From Bimastos eiseni (Eukaryota > Annelida > Clitellata > Crassiclitellata > Lumbricidae), in assembly GCA_959347315.1 (NCBI GenBank), contig OY365806.1, positions 54,775,116 through 54,839,115 on the forward strand: DNA of 64,000 bases, in the 5' to 3' direction. A model generated the notes under the pieces. The model had not been told where the DNA came from. It saw only the letters and a list, made by a program, of their open reading frames with translations, and did no database searches. A program made the position numbers and the translations under genes. Positions 26,401 to 34,315 of the stretch are shown here, piece by piece (within the stretch, counting starts at the first letter, position 1; every line of letters begins with the position of its first letter).

Positions 26401-27690
26401 TCTTTATTTTTACAGATATTTCAGGTGTTTGTTTTCACATAAACTGATAATGGTCAAATTCACCAAAGCAATACAGCTGCCAAGAAGACTGGTACACTAC
26501 CTGTGGTGGGTTGGCAAGTGGAAACAGATGGTAACATAAAGATATACAGTGAAGAGGGGCAGCAAATTCTCAGGACTCTGACCAACCACCAAATATTATA
26601 CCCTGGCATCAAAGTAGTTTTCCTGGTCTGATGCACATTAGTTGTCATGTATCATGGCTTACTGCAACATTTGTTTGTGTAATGTGAAAGAGTGTTCAAC
26701 TAATTTCAATGAAAAACACATCACCCTTTATGGTAAATTTCAACTAAGTCCTGTTCTTGATAACTGAAGTGTATACTTGTGGCCTTTGTTTTTGTTCTGT
26801 TCAACGCATTCAAAATCATTATTAATTTCTGCAGATCCTTAAGCAGAAACATGAGCAGTTATCTTCAATATTCTTGTAAACAAAACCTCAGGAAACTATC
26901 ATGATGAAATCAAGACATATGAACTAAGAATATGAATATCCCTTATAATTAAGTGTTTTTTATGTGTTTTTACAAACACCCAAATAGTGGTCAGAAAAGG
27001 AAATTGAATGATTCAAAAAGTCAGGCCTCCTCTTTCGTTTACAACATTTAACAACTGAAATAAATATGATGCTTCATGAATGTATGTGTTTTTGAATCAG
27101 ACATTAATACAATGTCTCACAAAGGTGATGCATGCATGACAATCAGTCTGATCTAAATGAAAGTGTTTGAATATGGGTTGAAAATGTTTGTTGGACAAAG
27201 TTAAATGCAACAACATGCATCTGTAGTAGAAAGCTTTTCCATGAGGAAGGATCAAGGCATGAGAAGGCACAATAGGCTGGCATATGGATTGAAGCATGGC
27301 ACCTACATATCTCCATGATTAATGGAGCATAACAAACGTCAATCTGGTTGTCCTGACAACAGAACATTACTAAAATAACTAGAAAGATAAATATAATACC
27401 TTTTCCAGGCAAAGCCGATGAGGGTCGACCACATCGCTTGATGTGGCAGCCGTGGTCCCTGTTGTTTCACTGAGTCCTACCATTTTCTCTCCACCTCTCA
27501 TATCCACTGGATTTCTCTTCTCTGTTTCCGTGCATCTTTTCACCTGAGTGGATTCTGTCTGAAGAGATGTGTGACTTTTATCGTTTCCTTTTCCAGATGC
27601 ATCCGATGAACCAGAGGCTCCGACCAAATTCCCAACTTGTATGGCATTCAACTTGCTTCTCAGAGTGGCAATACTATCTGGTCTGGGCAT
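5352..27690 (-). CDS. CLK: CLK/LAMMER dual-specificity protein kinase (spliced gene, whole span)
   Basis: This is a nuclear kinase of the CDC2-like (Clk/Doa) family, whose known members phosphorylate SR splicing factors. Twelve coding exons were read on the minus strand, all with AG/GT borders and matching phases except at the one missing exon. Numbered from the ATG at 27,690, the model shows the glycine loop GEGTFGKVV (146-154), the VAVK lysine (169), the helix-C glutamate in KLEINVL (184), the catalytic loop HTDLKPEN (264-271) with the family-typical Thr, DFGS (303-306), the activation segment [10 protein letters not shown], and DVWSAG. The chain ends DRAHSISR. The exon for the segment between TLFQ and YFWHGRLDW, which carries the LAMMER signature in relatives, was not found between 6,813 and 11,430. 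The N-terminal 138 residues lack the usual RS-rich region. The kinase identity is certain from the motifs; the N-terminus is uncertain. Confidence 0.9.
6725..6812 (-). CDS. CLK: CLK kinase exon (GRLDW segment)
   Basis: The 88-nt exon has acceptor GTTTATAG and donor GTAAGT. It encodes [19 protein letters not shown] and continues to CQPLY. One nucleotide at its 5' end completes a codon from the upstream exon, and it ends in phase 0, joining directly to RYMNCD of the last exon. The segment matches the CLK insert before the final helices. Confidence 0.93.
7124..7417 (+). CDS. Unrecognised charged open frame in a CLK intron
   Basis: This 97-codon frame starts at ATG 7,124, soon after an in-frame stop. 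It is very rich in Glu, Lys and Arg (for example [12 protein letters not shown]) with a Met-rich middle ([12 protein letters not shown]), and ends KRKER. A purine-rich stretch follows in broken frames. The composition suggests a coiled-coil or disordered protein fragment, perhaps a decayed processed copy. It lies on the strand opposite to CLK. No splice sites or homologue were recognised, and it may not be a gene. Confidence 0.25.
   Translation: MKKMACKRVHLLKAGSKEKQLKDMSLEDMFRPLAEVSLREEAEEERAVGGAVEKAIEKHPEPTFMEMDMHGMIMLRQEEKERSREIEMRNEHKRKER
7908..8850. mobile_element. hAT-like MITE with 8-bp target duplication AGAAACGT
   Basis: The ends are imperfect inverted repeats: TAGTGTTCGACCGAA on the left, TAGAGACCGACCGAA when the right end is read inward. 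Both sides are flanked by AGAAACGT (7,900-7,907 and 8,851-8,858), the 8-bp duplication typical of hAT transposons. The body is built from repeats of TTTCGGCCGAAA-like words at both ends. The middle holds unrelated sequence including a long palindrome, so the unit looks composite. It encodes no transposase. Confidence 0.75.
8294..8547. repeat. Long inverted repeat (foldback) with AT core
   Basis: The arms 8,294-8,382 and 8,458-8,547 are inverted copies. Each contains GAGAGAAATAGGGAATTTGG and GGACAGCCACGGGC, read from opposite strands, with roughly 85-90 percent identity by eye. The loop is a run of TA dinucleotides. TA runs also flank the left arm. It lies inside the hAT-like MITE at 7,908-8,850 and may be a separate insertion. 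Confidence 0.8.
9100..9170 (+). mobile_element. tRNA-derived SINE head (tRNA-Asn-like)
   Basis: The sequence has a box A-like part, CTCGTGGTTAGTATGCTGG, then CTGTTAAG where an anticodon loop with GTT would sit, and a box B, GAGGTTCAACTC. Together they resemble a degenerate tRNA-Asn. The acceptor stem does not pair well, so a SINE head or tRNA pseudogene is more likely than a functional tRNA. The body downstream is unassigned. Confidence 0.55.
10345..10395 (+). repeat. Short telomere-like island
   Basis: The sequence has degenerate repeats of the kind TGACCCTAACTGACCCTCAC. The same words recur in longer arrays near 62,640 and 63,063. It is too short and irregular to be a telomere remnant for certain. 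Confidence 0.5.
11431..11513 (-). CDS. CLK: CLK kinase exon (DVWSAG segment)
   Basis: The 83-nt exon has acceptor CATTTTTAG and donor GTCAGT. Two leading nucleotides complete the Glu codon of VILE, and the exon then reads [13 protein letters not shown] through [12 protein letters not shown], ending in phase 0. This is the kinase subdomain IX region. Confidence 0.95.
11580..11695. repeat. Trinucleotide microsatellite
   Basis: Mixed AAT, GAT and ACT repeats in a CLK intron. The Leu/Val-rich open frame across it on the minus strand is an artefact. Confidence 0.85.
12227..12356 (-). CDS. CLK: CLK kinase exon (DFG and activation segment)
   Basis: The 130-nt exon has acceptor TTCTTTCAG and donor GTAGC. 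It starts in phase 0 with [20 protein letters not shown], then [19 protein letters not shown], and leaves one nucleotide for the next exon. [13 protein letters not shown] is the signature activation segment of CLK kinases. The usual APE is SPE here. Confidence 0.97.
13193..13287 (-). CDS. CLK: CLK kinase exon (catalytic loop)
   Basis: The 95-nt exon has acceptor TTTTTTCCAG and donor GTAAGT. It encodes [19 protein letters not shown] and then [20 protein letters not shown] is the catalytic loop, with Asp266 as the base in this model and Thr in place of the Arg of HRD, as is normal for LAMMER kinases. Confidence 0.97.
13906..15227. mobile_element. Candidate piggyBac-like MITE with internal duplication
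   Basis: The left end is TTAA followed by CCCTTTAGCGTG. The right end, read inward, is TTAA followed by TCCATTTGGCGTG, one base longer but otherwise similar. TTAA flanks are typical of piggyBac elements. The interior holds two diverged copies of one sequence (about 14,025-14,540 and 14,620-14,950), recognised by GGTGCGACAGAGAC, AGTGAGAATA and CAGAGTGARTCACAGTA. It has no coding capacity. The terminal match is short, so the call is tentative. Confidence 0.4.
15478..15553 (-). CDS. CLK: CLK kinase exon (hinge to helix E)
   Basis: The 76-nt exon has acceptor TTAACAG and donor GTAAGT. It encodes [20 protein letters not shown] and VKAVK, starting in phase 0 and leaving one nucleotide. It corresponds to the part before the catalytic loop, and the PYP motif is usual in CLKs. 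Confidence 0.95.
16797..16887 (-). CDS. CLK: CLK kinase exon (beta-4/beta-5, hinge)
   Basis: The 91-nt exon has acceptor ATTTTGCAG and donor GTGAGT. One nucleotide completes Asn, then it reads [20 protein letters not shown] and [10 protein letters not shown]. This is the HGH and FE.LG segment of the CLK N-lobe and hinge. It ends in phase 0. Confidence 0.96.
17589..17705 (-). CDS. CLK: CLK kinase exon (VAVK lysine, helix C)
   Basis: The 117-nt exon has acceptor ATATTTCAG and donor GTGAGA. It encodes [20 protein letters not shown] and [23 protein letters not shown] holds the ATP-binding lysine and KLEI the helix-C glutamate. The phases fit both neighbours. Confidence 0.97.
18362..18440. repeat. 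Short tandem repeat (about 25 bp, 3 copies)
   Basis: Three diverged copies of a unit like AACTGATATTAAGTCATTCA lie in a CLK intron. Confidence 0.6.
18740..18806 (-). CDS. CLK: CLK kinase exon (glycine-rich loop)
   Basis: The 67-nt exon has acceptor ATATTTCAG and donor GTGACA. Two nucleotides complete Tyr, then it reads [20 protein letters not shown] and TR. It holds the ATP-binding glycine-rich loop. Confidence 0.96.
20040..20160 (-). mobile_element. LINE reverse-transcriptase relic
   Basis: The minus strand reads [20 protein letters not shown] and then TRAK before a stop. YF.L....H.YNTR is typical of the C-terminal tail of CR1-type LINE ORF2 proteins. Only about 30 codons are visible, so this is a relic. 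A coding exon of CLK is unlikely because nothing in CLK matches. Confidence 0.4.
20860..20940 (+). mobile_element. LINE 3'-end relic
   Basis: The sequence ending TTGAAGCGGCCCTATACTAA resembles the last part of the LINE at 4,550-4,580 (CTTGAAGGGGCGCTGTATAA). Both are followed by simple sequence. It has no coding capacity. Confidence 0.4.
24306..24429 (-). CDS. CLK: CLK kinase exon (pre-kinase EGHLIY segment)
   Basis: The 124-nt exon has acceptor TATGTAACAG and donor GTGTGT. It encodes [20 protein letters not shown] and then [20 protein letters not shown]. The DDxEGHLIY motif precedes the kinase domain in all CLKs. It starts in phase 0 and leaves one nucleotide for Tyr139. Confidence 0.93.
25152..25426. 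repeat. 12-bp minisatellite
   Basis: About 23 tandem copies of ATTAACTAATGT lie in a CLK intron, nearly perfect except for one short insertion near 25,190 and one G-to-A change near 25,378. The LVNT repeat protein read from the minus strand is a translation of the satellite and not a gene. Confidence 0.97.
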
Positions 27691-27696
27691 GATCAA
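27400..27696 (-). CDS. CLK: CLK kinase, N-terminal exon
   Basis: The donor is GTATTA and the probable acceptor is TTTGCAG above 27,696. The frame TTG ATC ATG gives a start at 27,690 for 97 residues, beginning [14 protein letters not shown] and ending HRLCLEK in phase 0, which matches the next exon. It is low-complexity and Ser/Thr/Gly-rich, with no run of Arg-Ser dipeptides. It is assigned to CLK by position, strand and phase, not by homology. Confidence 0.65.
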
Positions 27697-28269
27697 CTGC
27701 AAATCGATCGCTTCTTACCAGAAAATAAGTTGTAGATGACTCATTCTAAAGGGATATATTATAAGAAATAAAGAATACAACAAATGTACAGACTCTAGTC
27801 AATGTATGTACAACCTGGAAATCAAACAATCAAACAGCTGAGCAGTTAATAGTTTCCATAATTCCATATAATTGCTTCCTTTCTCTGTGCACATCCTCAT
27901 AAAAAATTTTCTATTCACTATAGTCTAATGAAAATGAGTTTTTAAAACAGTCCTAGCAATTTGGCATCAAAACATGACCTTTGTGCCAATGACTAATTAA
28001 GGCATCCAAAAATAAAAAATAATAGTGCAGCAACATCACGTAAAATGAAACAGTATTTCTGCTAAACAAACAAGCCTTGTTTGCAACTACGCCCAATTTG
28101 CGTCAGCAGGCCACCCATGTGATAGATGCGTGTGTTTTGCACGGAAGAAACTAGACAACCGAACCTAAAACATGTCTCAGTAGGTTTCAGAGTTTTAATA
28201 AAGAGTCACACGTAGAACTTTGTATAAACACAAATTACACCGTCTCAGTGATTAAGTCTAAATACGTAC

Positions 28270-28497
28270 CGTGCACCTCCTGAAATGAACTCCATGAGAA
28301 GTGCTGGCTTGATCCCAAACAACGACTAACGGGCTATATCGAGGAGGAGCGCACCGAGGGCTACAATCAACGCATGCATACGAGCTGCTCAAAGACTCTG
28401 CAGCAGCTCTAGCCTTGTTCTTCAACGCCAACGAAGAACCAACTAGTTGCATTTGCAGGCTCCAACAGTATAGCTGCAGCCTACAGTCACTCGCCAT
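28270..28497 (-). CDS. CLK: Possible first exon of CLK (5'UTR or alternative N-terminus)
   Basis: A donor GTACGT below 28,270 closes an exon in a GC-richer, promoter-like block. An open frame from ATG 28,497 ends in phase 0 at that donor, and spliced to the next acceptor at 27,696 it stays in frame with MPRPDSI. That would add about 76 residues containing MASDCRLQLYCW and VHFRRCT. The coding look is poor (Cys-rich, no known motif). It may simply be 5' untranslated sequence that happens to be open, a one-in-three chance. Confidence 0.35.
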
Positions 28498-29734
28498 CTG
28501 CAGCTGTGGCTACAGCAGCCAGCCAACACCTTACTCAACAGCCAGCCATCGCGTGCATCAACGTACGCCCTTAGAAGCTTTGCTTAGCTGTTCCTGTGGG
28601 TCTCAGCGCTGCATTCCCAGAAAAGCTGCAGAAACTACAGATCTGCACCTATGCAGCGCAGTATGACGTACGCCATCGCGGCCTACTTCACGTACTCCGG
28701 CTCAGAGACGGGCGGAAAATGGGTGCCATGAATAGGCCTAGGGCTCATGTCCCAAATATATTTTATTAGAAAGAACCTTATAATGTGTCATAATTATGAG
28801 GTTCTTACTAATAGCCTAATTGTACGTGTATTGCGCATTTCAGAAGTAGTCCTATATACTATAGGCCTACTTCTTAAATGCGCAGTGATCTCTGGCGGAT
28901 ACAGAAGATTACAAAGAGCCCAATTGCAATTTCAGCGAACTTAAAATATAATGCTTTCCTCCGGCTTTTTTGTTATTTTTAGATTTCTCTTGTCTTTCAT
29001 TATAGGGCCTACTGTCCACGAACTGGATTGTGCTTCACTTAATTTGCAAAATAGTGTTTGGAATGTATAGAACAGTAGCCTAATGAAAAAGTAGCAATTA
29101 CGTCGCCAGAGCTTCGACGTTGGGAAGGAGGACAAAAGGTCCGTAACGACTAGGGGTCTGATTAAGCCTCGTAATGGAGTGGAGTGCAAATGGAGTGCAT
29201 TTTTGGTTCTTGTTTAACTCATATTTTGAAACCATTCTTTCGATAAAAGAAATCATCTCCATGTGTGAAAAAAATTTGCCTACTATAATGTAAGGAAGGT
29301 GAGAATTTAGACGGCAGAAGGCGTTTATACGTTTGGGCGTTCGCAGTCGAAGCATTGGAAATGTCAGTTTCTTTTTAGACTTCAAGTCTTCAACTGCAAG
29401 CCATATATTCAGATTATTAAAAAACGAGACGAAATTAAGTTTAAAAGTAAAACTAGCTGTGCATAGGCGCCGACTCCACAGAGGCAACAGGGACATTCGC
29501 CCCAATACTTGTCAATGTAAGTCTACTGGGGCGAACTGTCGCCCCAGAACCTTTTCAGACATTCAAATTTGTCTCCATTGCAAACTAGTATCATGCCTGG
29601 GATAGAGCGTTCCCCACAAACTGTTCTTCTTCTGGAACCAACACGCCGCTGTGGCAAATGTAGCGGAACGTAATATATCTTCTTACGAAGTTGGGAGAGG
29701 AAATGGTGTGATACAGCCTGGCAGGACACTGTCC
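28498..29734. other. Intergenic, upstream of CLK
   Basis: No gene is recognised. A 135-codon minus-strand open frame at 29,098-29,505 opens on TTG and matches nothing I know. TAGGCCTA palindromes occur at 28,733 and 28,862. The part nearest 28,500-28,700 is a candidate CLK promoter region because of its higher GC. Confidence 0.4.
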
Positions 29735-29850
29735 TCTCTTCGCTCGTGCCCCTCTCTAGGCTCCTGCCCTTCTCTAGGCTCCTGCCCTTCTTTCGGCTCC
29801 TGTGGCTTAGGAGCCGGGAGAGGGGCAGGAGCAGAGAGGGGAGTCCTTAT
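29735..29850. repeat. GC-rich tandem and inverted repeat
   Basis: CTCTAGGCTCCTGCCCTT occurs as 18-bp tandem units. The following GGAGCCGGGAGAGGGGCAGG is the inverted counterpart, so the block can fold. It is non-coding. Confidence 0.7.
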
Positions 29851-30607
29851 TAGTTTGAAATATCAAAGAAATGTCTACGTGCGACTCTAAGATCTTTTTT
29901 ATCATTTTTTTATTTTTTTAAAGATAAAATTTCTTGATAGACCCCTGCTAAATTTCTTCTTCACCCTATCTCTGGTCATCAATTATTGGACGCAAGGAAA
30001 TGTAGTTTTCTTCAATCAATAAGTTAAAACCTTATAATAGTAAAAGTTGTGAACCGCTACTCAACCAAATTGAACATGTGGTAGTATTTGACCGGCTCAC
30101 AACTTAAGAAAGTTTTCTCCCTAAGACCGAAGCATCAAGATGGCTCACTAAAGAAGAAACGGCGTAAGTAGGGCGCATGGTGAATTCTGGTCTATTATAT
30201 CCTACCTAACACAGCCGCTATCGTAATCCTCAAATTTCTAAAGCGGCGCTTAAAAGTCAAGTGTAGAGCATCAGCTTATTCATGAGCGCTGTGTCCGAAC
30301 TGTAGTACGAAAGGCCTCTACATAGGTTACAGAGTCCTTGTTAGTTTTAAATATCCAAGAATTGTCTATGCACGACTCTAAGATTTATTTTATCATTTTA
30401 TTATTTTTTAAAGATAAAATTCTTTGATAATAAATATTTTCTTCACCCTATCTCTGACCATCAATTATTGGACATAAAGGAATGTAGTTTTCTTCAATCA
30501 ATAAGTTAAAACCGTAAAATAGTAAAAGTTGTGAGCCACTACTCAACCAAATTGAACAGGCGGTAGCACTTGACCGGGTCACAATTTAAGGAAGTTTTAC
30601 TCCCTAA
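29841..30607. repeat. Pair of diverged direct repeats (about 280 bp each)
   Basis: Copies at 29,841-30,125 and 30,332-30,607 share GAGTCCTTRTTAG at the start, CACCCTATCTCTG and TTCTTCAATCAATAAGTTAA inside, and ACTCAACCAAATTGAACA near the end. They are separated by about 206 bp. They could be two copies of an unknown non-coding repeat. Confidence 0.75.
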
Positions 30608-31337
30608 TGGCATGCGCACATTCAAATCTTTATATAGTAGGCCTAATCTAGTAAATACCTCTAATATAAAGGTGTCTCAATGTTCAAGCTCTTTATTATA
30701 TTTCAACTGCTCCCTATATTTAACCCACAATCATAGAACATACATAAAAGTAGTTTTTCAATCAATCAAGTATAAGGTTAATTTGCAAAAAATAAGTTAC
30801 CGCGTGATTAGTTATAATATTAATTATTTTAATACAGCACGTATGCGTATATGTAAATGACTGCGTTCGGTCAACCATTTTTCTCAATAAACGGATATAT
30901 GATGCGAAATATTTTAATACAGCTCGTATGCGACGACACCAATGCTATTTTGCTTCTCTGATTAATTTTACTTCTAGTTCTTATTCAGTTCTCTCTAATT
31001 GAATTTACTTCTACTTCTAGTTGTTAAAAAACTTTACTTGTACTTCTTATACACTTCTGTCTATGCCATTTTACTTCTACTTCTAAAAAAAATTTACTTC
31101 TACTTCTACTTCAGTTTTTGTTTCAAATTCACCGTGTAAATGACTAATGTTCCGCTTTTCTGAGTCTTTATGTTTATCGCACATTGCACACACTTGTCTC
31201 AATACCTACTAATGTTATGTATCATTTAAGCTTATATTGCAGTCCCAAACCGATTGTACATAGACTAGCACAGTACAAGTGACAAACACTGTTAAATTGA
31301 AACAGTCTATACTGTACTACCAATCAATGCTCTTAAG

Positions 31338-31625
31338 CAGAGGTGTAACAAAGTTTTGAAAAGTGGGGGTATAATTTTCAAAAATTGCGCGAAGCGGAAT
31401 TTTTTTCCCCTCCCCCCCACCTTTTTAATTTTGCCCCCCAGAAATGTGAAAATTGGAGGGCACAAAGTATCTTAACAAAAATCATCTTAAAAAGCCATTG
31501 GAGAAACATAAAAAAGAACCGATTTGGTGGGGCACATGGCGGGCACTGAGCACTAAAACTGGGGGGCCTCAGTTTTGAAACTGGGGGAGCCGGTGCCCCC
31601 TCTCCCCCCACTTGCTACACCCCTG
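31338..31625. mobile_element. hAT-type palindromic MITE, copy 1
   Basis: The ends CAGAGGTGTAACAAAG and (reverse) CAGGGGTGTAGCAAG are inverted repeats. The flanks are CTCTTAAG (31,330-31,337) and ATCTTAAG (31,626-31,633), matching at 7 of 8 bases. The body has G-rich and C-rich halves, with AAAAAGAACCGATTTGG in the middle, and no coding capacity. Copies 2 and 3 are at 32,475 and 42,997. Confidence 0.85.
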
Positions 31626-32474
31626 ATCTTAAGTTAATTTTTAGAAATACTCGCATCTCCAGAGATTGCTTTATCCTATTTCTACGACAAGTTGATAAAA
31701 TCCCGGCTATTGAGAATATTCTGGGTTGTAAGAAAAATATTCCCATACTGAGCATTCTCCTTTACAGCCAGACAGCATACTTAGCATTCTCTTTTACGGC
31801 CAGCCAGCCAGCATACTAGACAAACTCATAATTAAATCTAAGACCTTTTGCGCAGAAATCCTCATAAAATGTCATTGACCGATTGTAAGAAAAGTTTGAT
31901 ACATGCGCAGTTGACAGGTCTGATTGCGTCTACAAGATTCATGTTTAGCGCGAAGGGACAATAATGGAGATATAATTATTTCTGTGGCTTAGTAGAACTA
32001 CTACTAATAACGGCCCACGGAAAGCGCATCTGAAATGTTTATTAAATTTCGTTATGAAATTAATTTTACTTCTTATTCTAATTCAACTTGGGAGGTCTCC
32101 ATTTCACTTCTTATTCTATTCTAGTTATAAAAATAATGTTAATTCTACTTCTGCTTCTACTGAACGTGAATCAAAGAATTATTCTATTCGACTTCTAGTT
32201 CACGAATATATCACTGGACGCCACCTAGCGATTGATGCGTGCGACACTTCTCAAAGGTGTCCAAAACTTTAAAGTTGAGTCAATCCTTGGCCATAAATTA
32301 TAGAACATAGAGAAATGCAGTTTCATTTTTACTCATGAATAAATTCGTCAAATGGCAAAAAACGTCTAAGTATAATAATAATAGGCCTAATTATGACAGC
32401 TTGCTGTAATCATTCTGCAGTGGCAAAAATTTCCGACGTGATATTGATTGCATATACTTGCATTTACCTATATG

Positions 32475-32756
32475 CAGGTGTAACAAGCGGGGGCAGGGAG
32501 CAATATTCCCCAAGTTTCAAAACTGGGCGGGGGGGACAAAGCCCTCCAGTTTTAGTGCTCAGTGCCCCTCTTTGCCCCCAACTCGGTTCTTTTTTAGATT
32601 CCTCCAATGGTTTATAAGATGACATTTGCTAAGATAATTTGTGCCGCCCCCACCCAATTTTTCAAATTTCTGGGGGGGGCAAAATTCAAAATGTGGAGGC
32701 AAAAATTTTTTTTAAATTATGCCCCCCCCACTTTTCACAACTTTGGTACACCTTTG
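32475..32756. mobile_element. hAT-type palindromic MITE, copy 2
   Basis: The ends are CAGGTGTAACAAG and (reverse) CAAAGGTGTACCAAAG. The 8-bp target duplication CCTATATG is exact (32,467-32,474 and 32,757-32,764). It lies in the opposite orientation to copies 1 and 3, as shown by the internal order of the CAGTTTTAGTGCTCAGTGCC word. Confidence 0.88.
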
Positions 32757-32764
32757 CCTATATG

Positions 32765-33152
32765 TATGATCTAGCCGATTAAGCCGATAGGCCTACTTCC
32801 CGCAATAAATGATCATTGTTATTTATAAAAAATTTCCCATAAATTTCGCACGTGATAACATTTGATGCGTTATATTTCTCAGTTTGGTAACAGCGTGTAA
32901 ACGTGAGACCTAATTTAAATTATAGATGACATTGTACATTGTGTGTTGCAGAGATAGACACAAAAGCCCAGAAGGAAATCGGTGACTTGCAACGTTGTTA
33001 CGGCGCTCTAGAAATTGTCCATTTAATAACTGGGAAATGGTGGACAAGATGTTGGGGCCCAAGGCCCAATTGATCGAAGCTTGATCTCCGGGGCACGGGG
33101 TTCGACCGCCATTATCACAAACCATACGATCTCTTTCATAATTAATAATTAT
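32765..33152. other. Intergenic, left flank of the family A element
   Basis: No gene is seen. It ends with the TTAT target site (33,149-33,152) of the Gypsy element. Confidence 0.5.
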
Positions 33153-34132
33153 TGTAACGGTTCTGGGGTACGCCTACTTGGTGTCGACCTGCTGTAGTGT
33201 CTGTCTGTTGTGTACGCCTGTCTACTGTGTTCTTTCTTCTGTGGTATCTACCTGCTGTATACGCCTATCTACTATCTACTGTAGATATCTACTATCTACT
33301 GTAGTCTATCTACTATCTACTGTAGATATCTACTATCTACTGTATCCTATCTACTTTGTATTATCTACTATCCACTGTGTAGTCTCTACTGTCTACTATC
33401 TACTATCTACTGTAGTCTATCTACTATCTACTGTAGATATCTACTATCTACTGTATCCTATCTACTGTGTAGTCTCTACTGTCTACTGTCTCCTATCTAC
33501 TGTGTATCATCTACTATCTACGGCAAATTAGTATAAAAGGATCAGAGGGTCGTCATCAGGGAGTCGTCATCGGAGAGTCGTCGTAGGATCGTGGTCGTCG
33601 TCGTCATCGGAGAGTCGTCGTAGGATCGTGGTCGTCGCCGTCGTCTGGAGATCGTCATCGGGGAGCCTTGTAGATTCGGCTTCGGCCTTGCAGTCTCGGC
33701 GCCTAGGAAGCACGAATATTCGTCGTGGATATAGTCGTCGCAGATTTGCGATAGTCGCCGTCAGCCATTGACGCAGCATAGCAGTCGCCGTCAGCCATTG
33801 CCGTAGCATAGTAGTCGCCGTCAGCCATTGACGTAGCGTTGCAATTACTCGTTAGTTATCGACGTAGGGCGTATTGAGGGAGTGAGAAACGGACTGTTTC
33901 CGAATCGGCGCTACAGAAGTATTGTTTTCCGTTGTACATTAAAAGAAGATTATCGAACAAGCGTGTCTTATTCCAAGCGTCATCCAGAAAGGAGCTATTT
34001 AAACCTTAAATGGTTAGTCTTCAGCAAACCACTGAAGCCTTACTCAGCGGACTGCAACACGAACTACCCCATATCGGACGGGGCTGCAAGTCGTCATCCT
34101 GGTCACTGTCGAATAGGCCCCGTTCCGTTACA
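33153..34132 (+). repeat. 5' LTR, family A
   Basis: The 980-bp LTR runs from TGTAACGGTTCTGGGG to CCCCGTTCCGTTACA, with 8-bp inverted tips TGTAACGG/CCGTTACA. U3 carries a long array of TATCTACTG-type repeats (about 33,250-33,520) and a TATA box, TATAAAAG, at 33,532. GTCGTC-rich repeats follow downstream. The Tyr/Leu-rich open frame over the U3 array is not a gene. Confidence 0.95.
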
Positions 34133-34136
34133 AAAC

Positions 34137-34153
34137 TGGTACCAGAAGTGGAG
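34137..34153 (+). promoter_or_regulatory. Primer-binding site, family A
   Basis: TGGTACCAGAAGTGGAG lies four bases after the LTR. It is complementary to a tRNA 3' end of the form ...CCACTTCTGGTACCA, most like a tRNA-Leu. Family B has the same site. Confidence 0.8.
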
Positions 34154-34315
34154 TACGCAGTAACGTTTGACGAGTTCTTCTGAACGCTGGAGTTAACGCA
34201 GTTACGTTGGAGGTGATACGTAAGTTTTTTTTAGAGGCTCTGCCGTTCCTGATTCTCGGAGAACACGAAATTCTTTTGTTCCGACGCTGTGAATTTAGAC
34301 GAACGACGACTGAAA

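Noticed and set aside
29098..29505. 135-codon minus-strand frame
   Set aside because: It opens on TTG, has no recognisable motif, and its composition is that of AT-rich non-coding DNA.
31378..31611. Open frames inside the hAT MITEs (also 32,393 and 42,938)
   Set aside because: They are translations of the C-rich and G-rich halves of the palindromic MITE.
33178..33531. Frame rich in Tyr, Leu and Ser in the family A LTR (also at 38,201)
   Set aside because: It lies in the LTR U3 repeat array, upstream of the TATA box; this is promoter sequence, not a gene.
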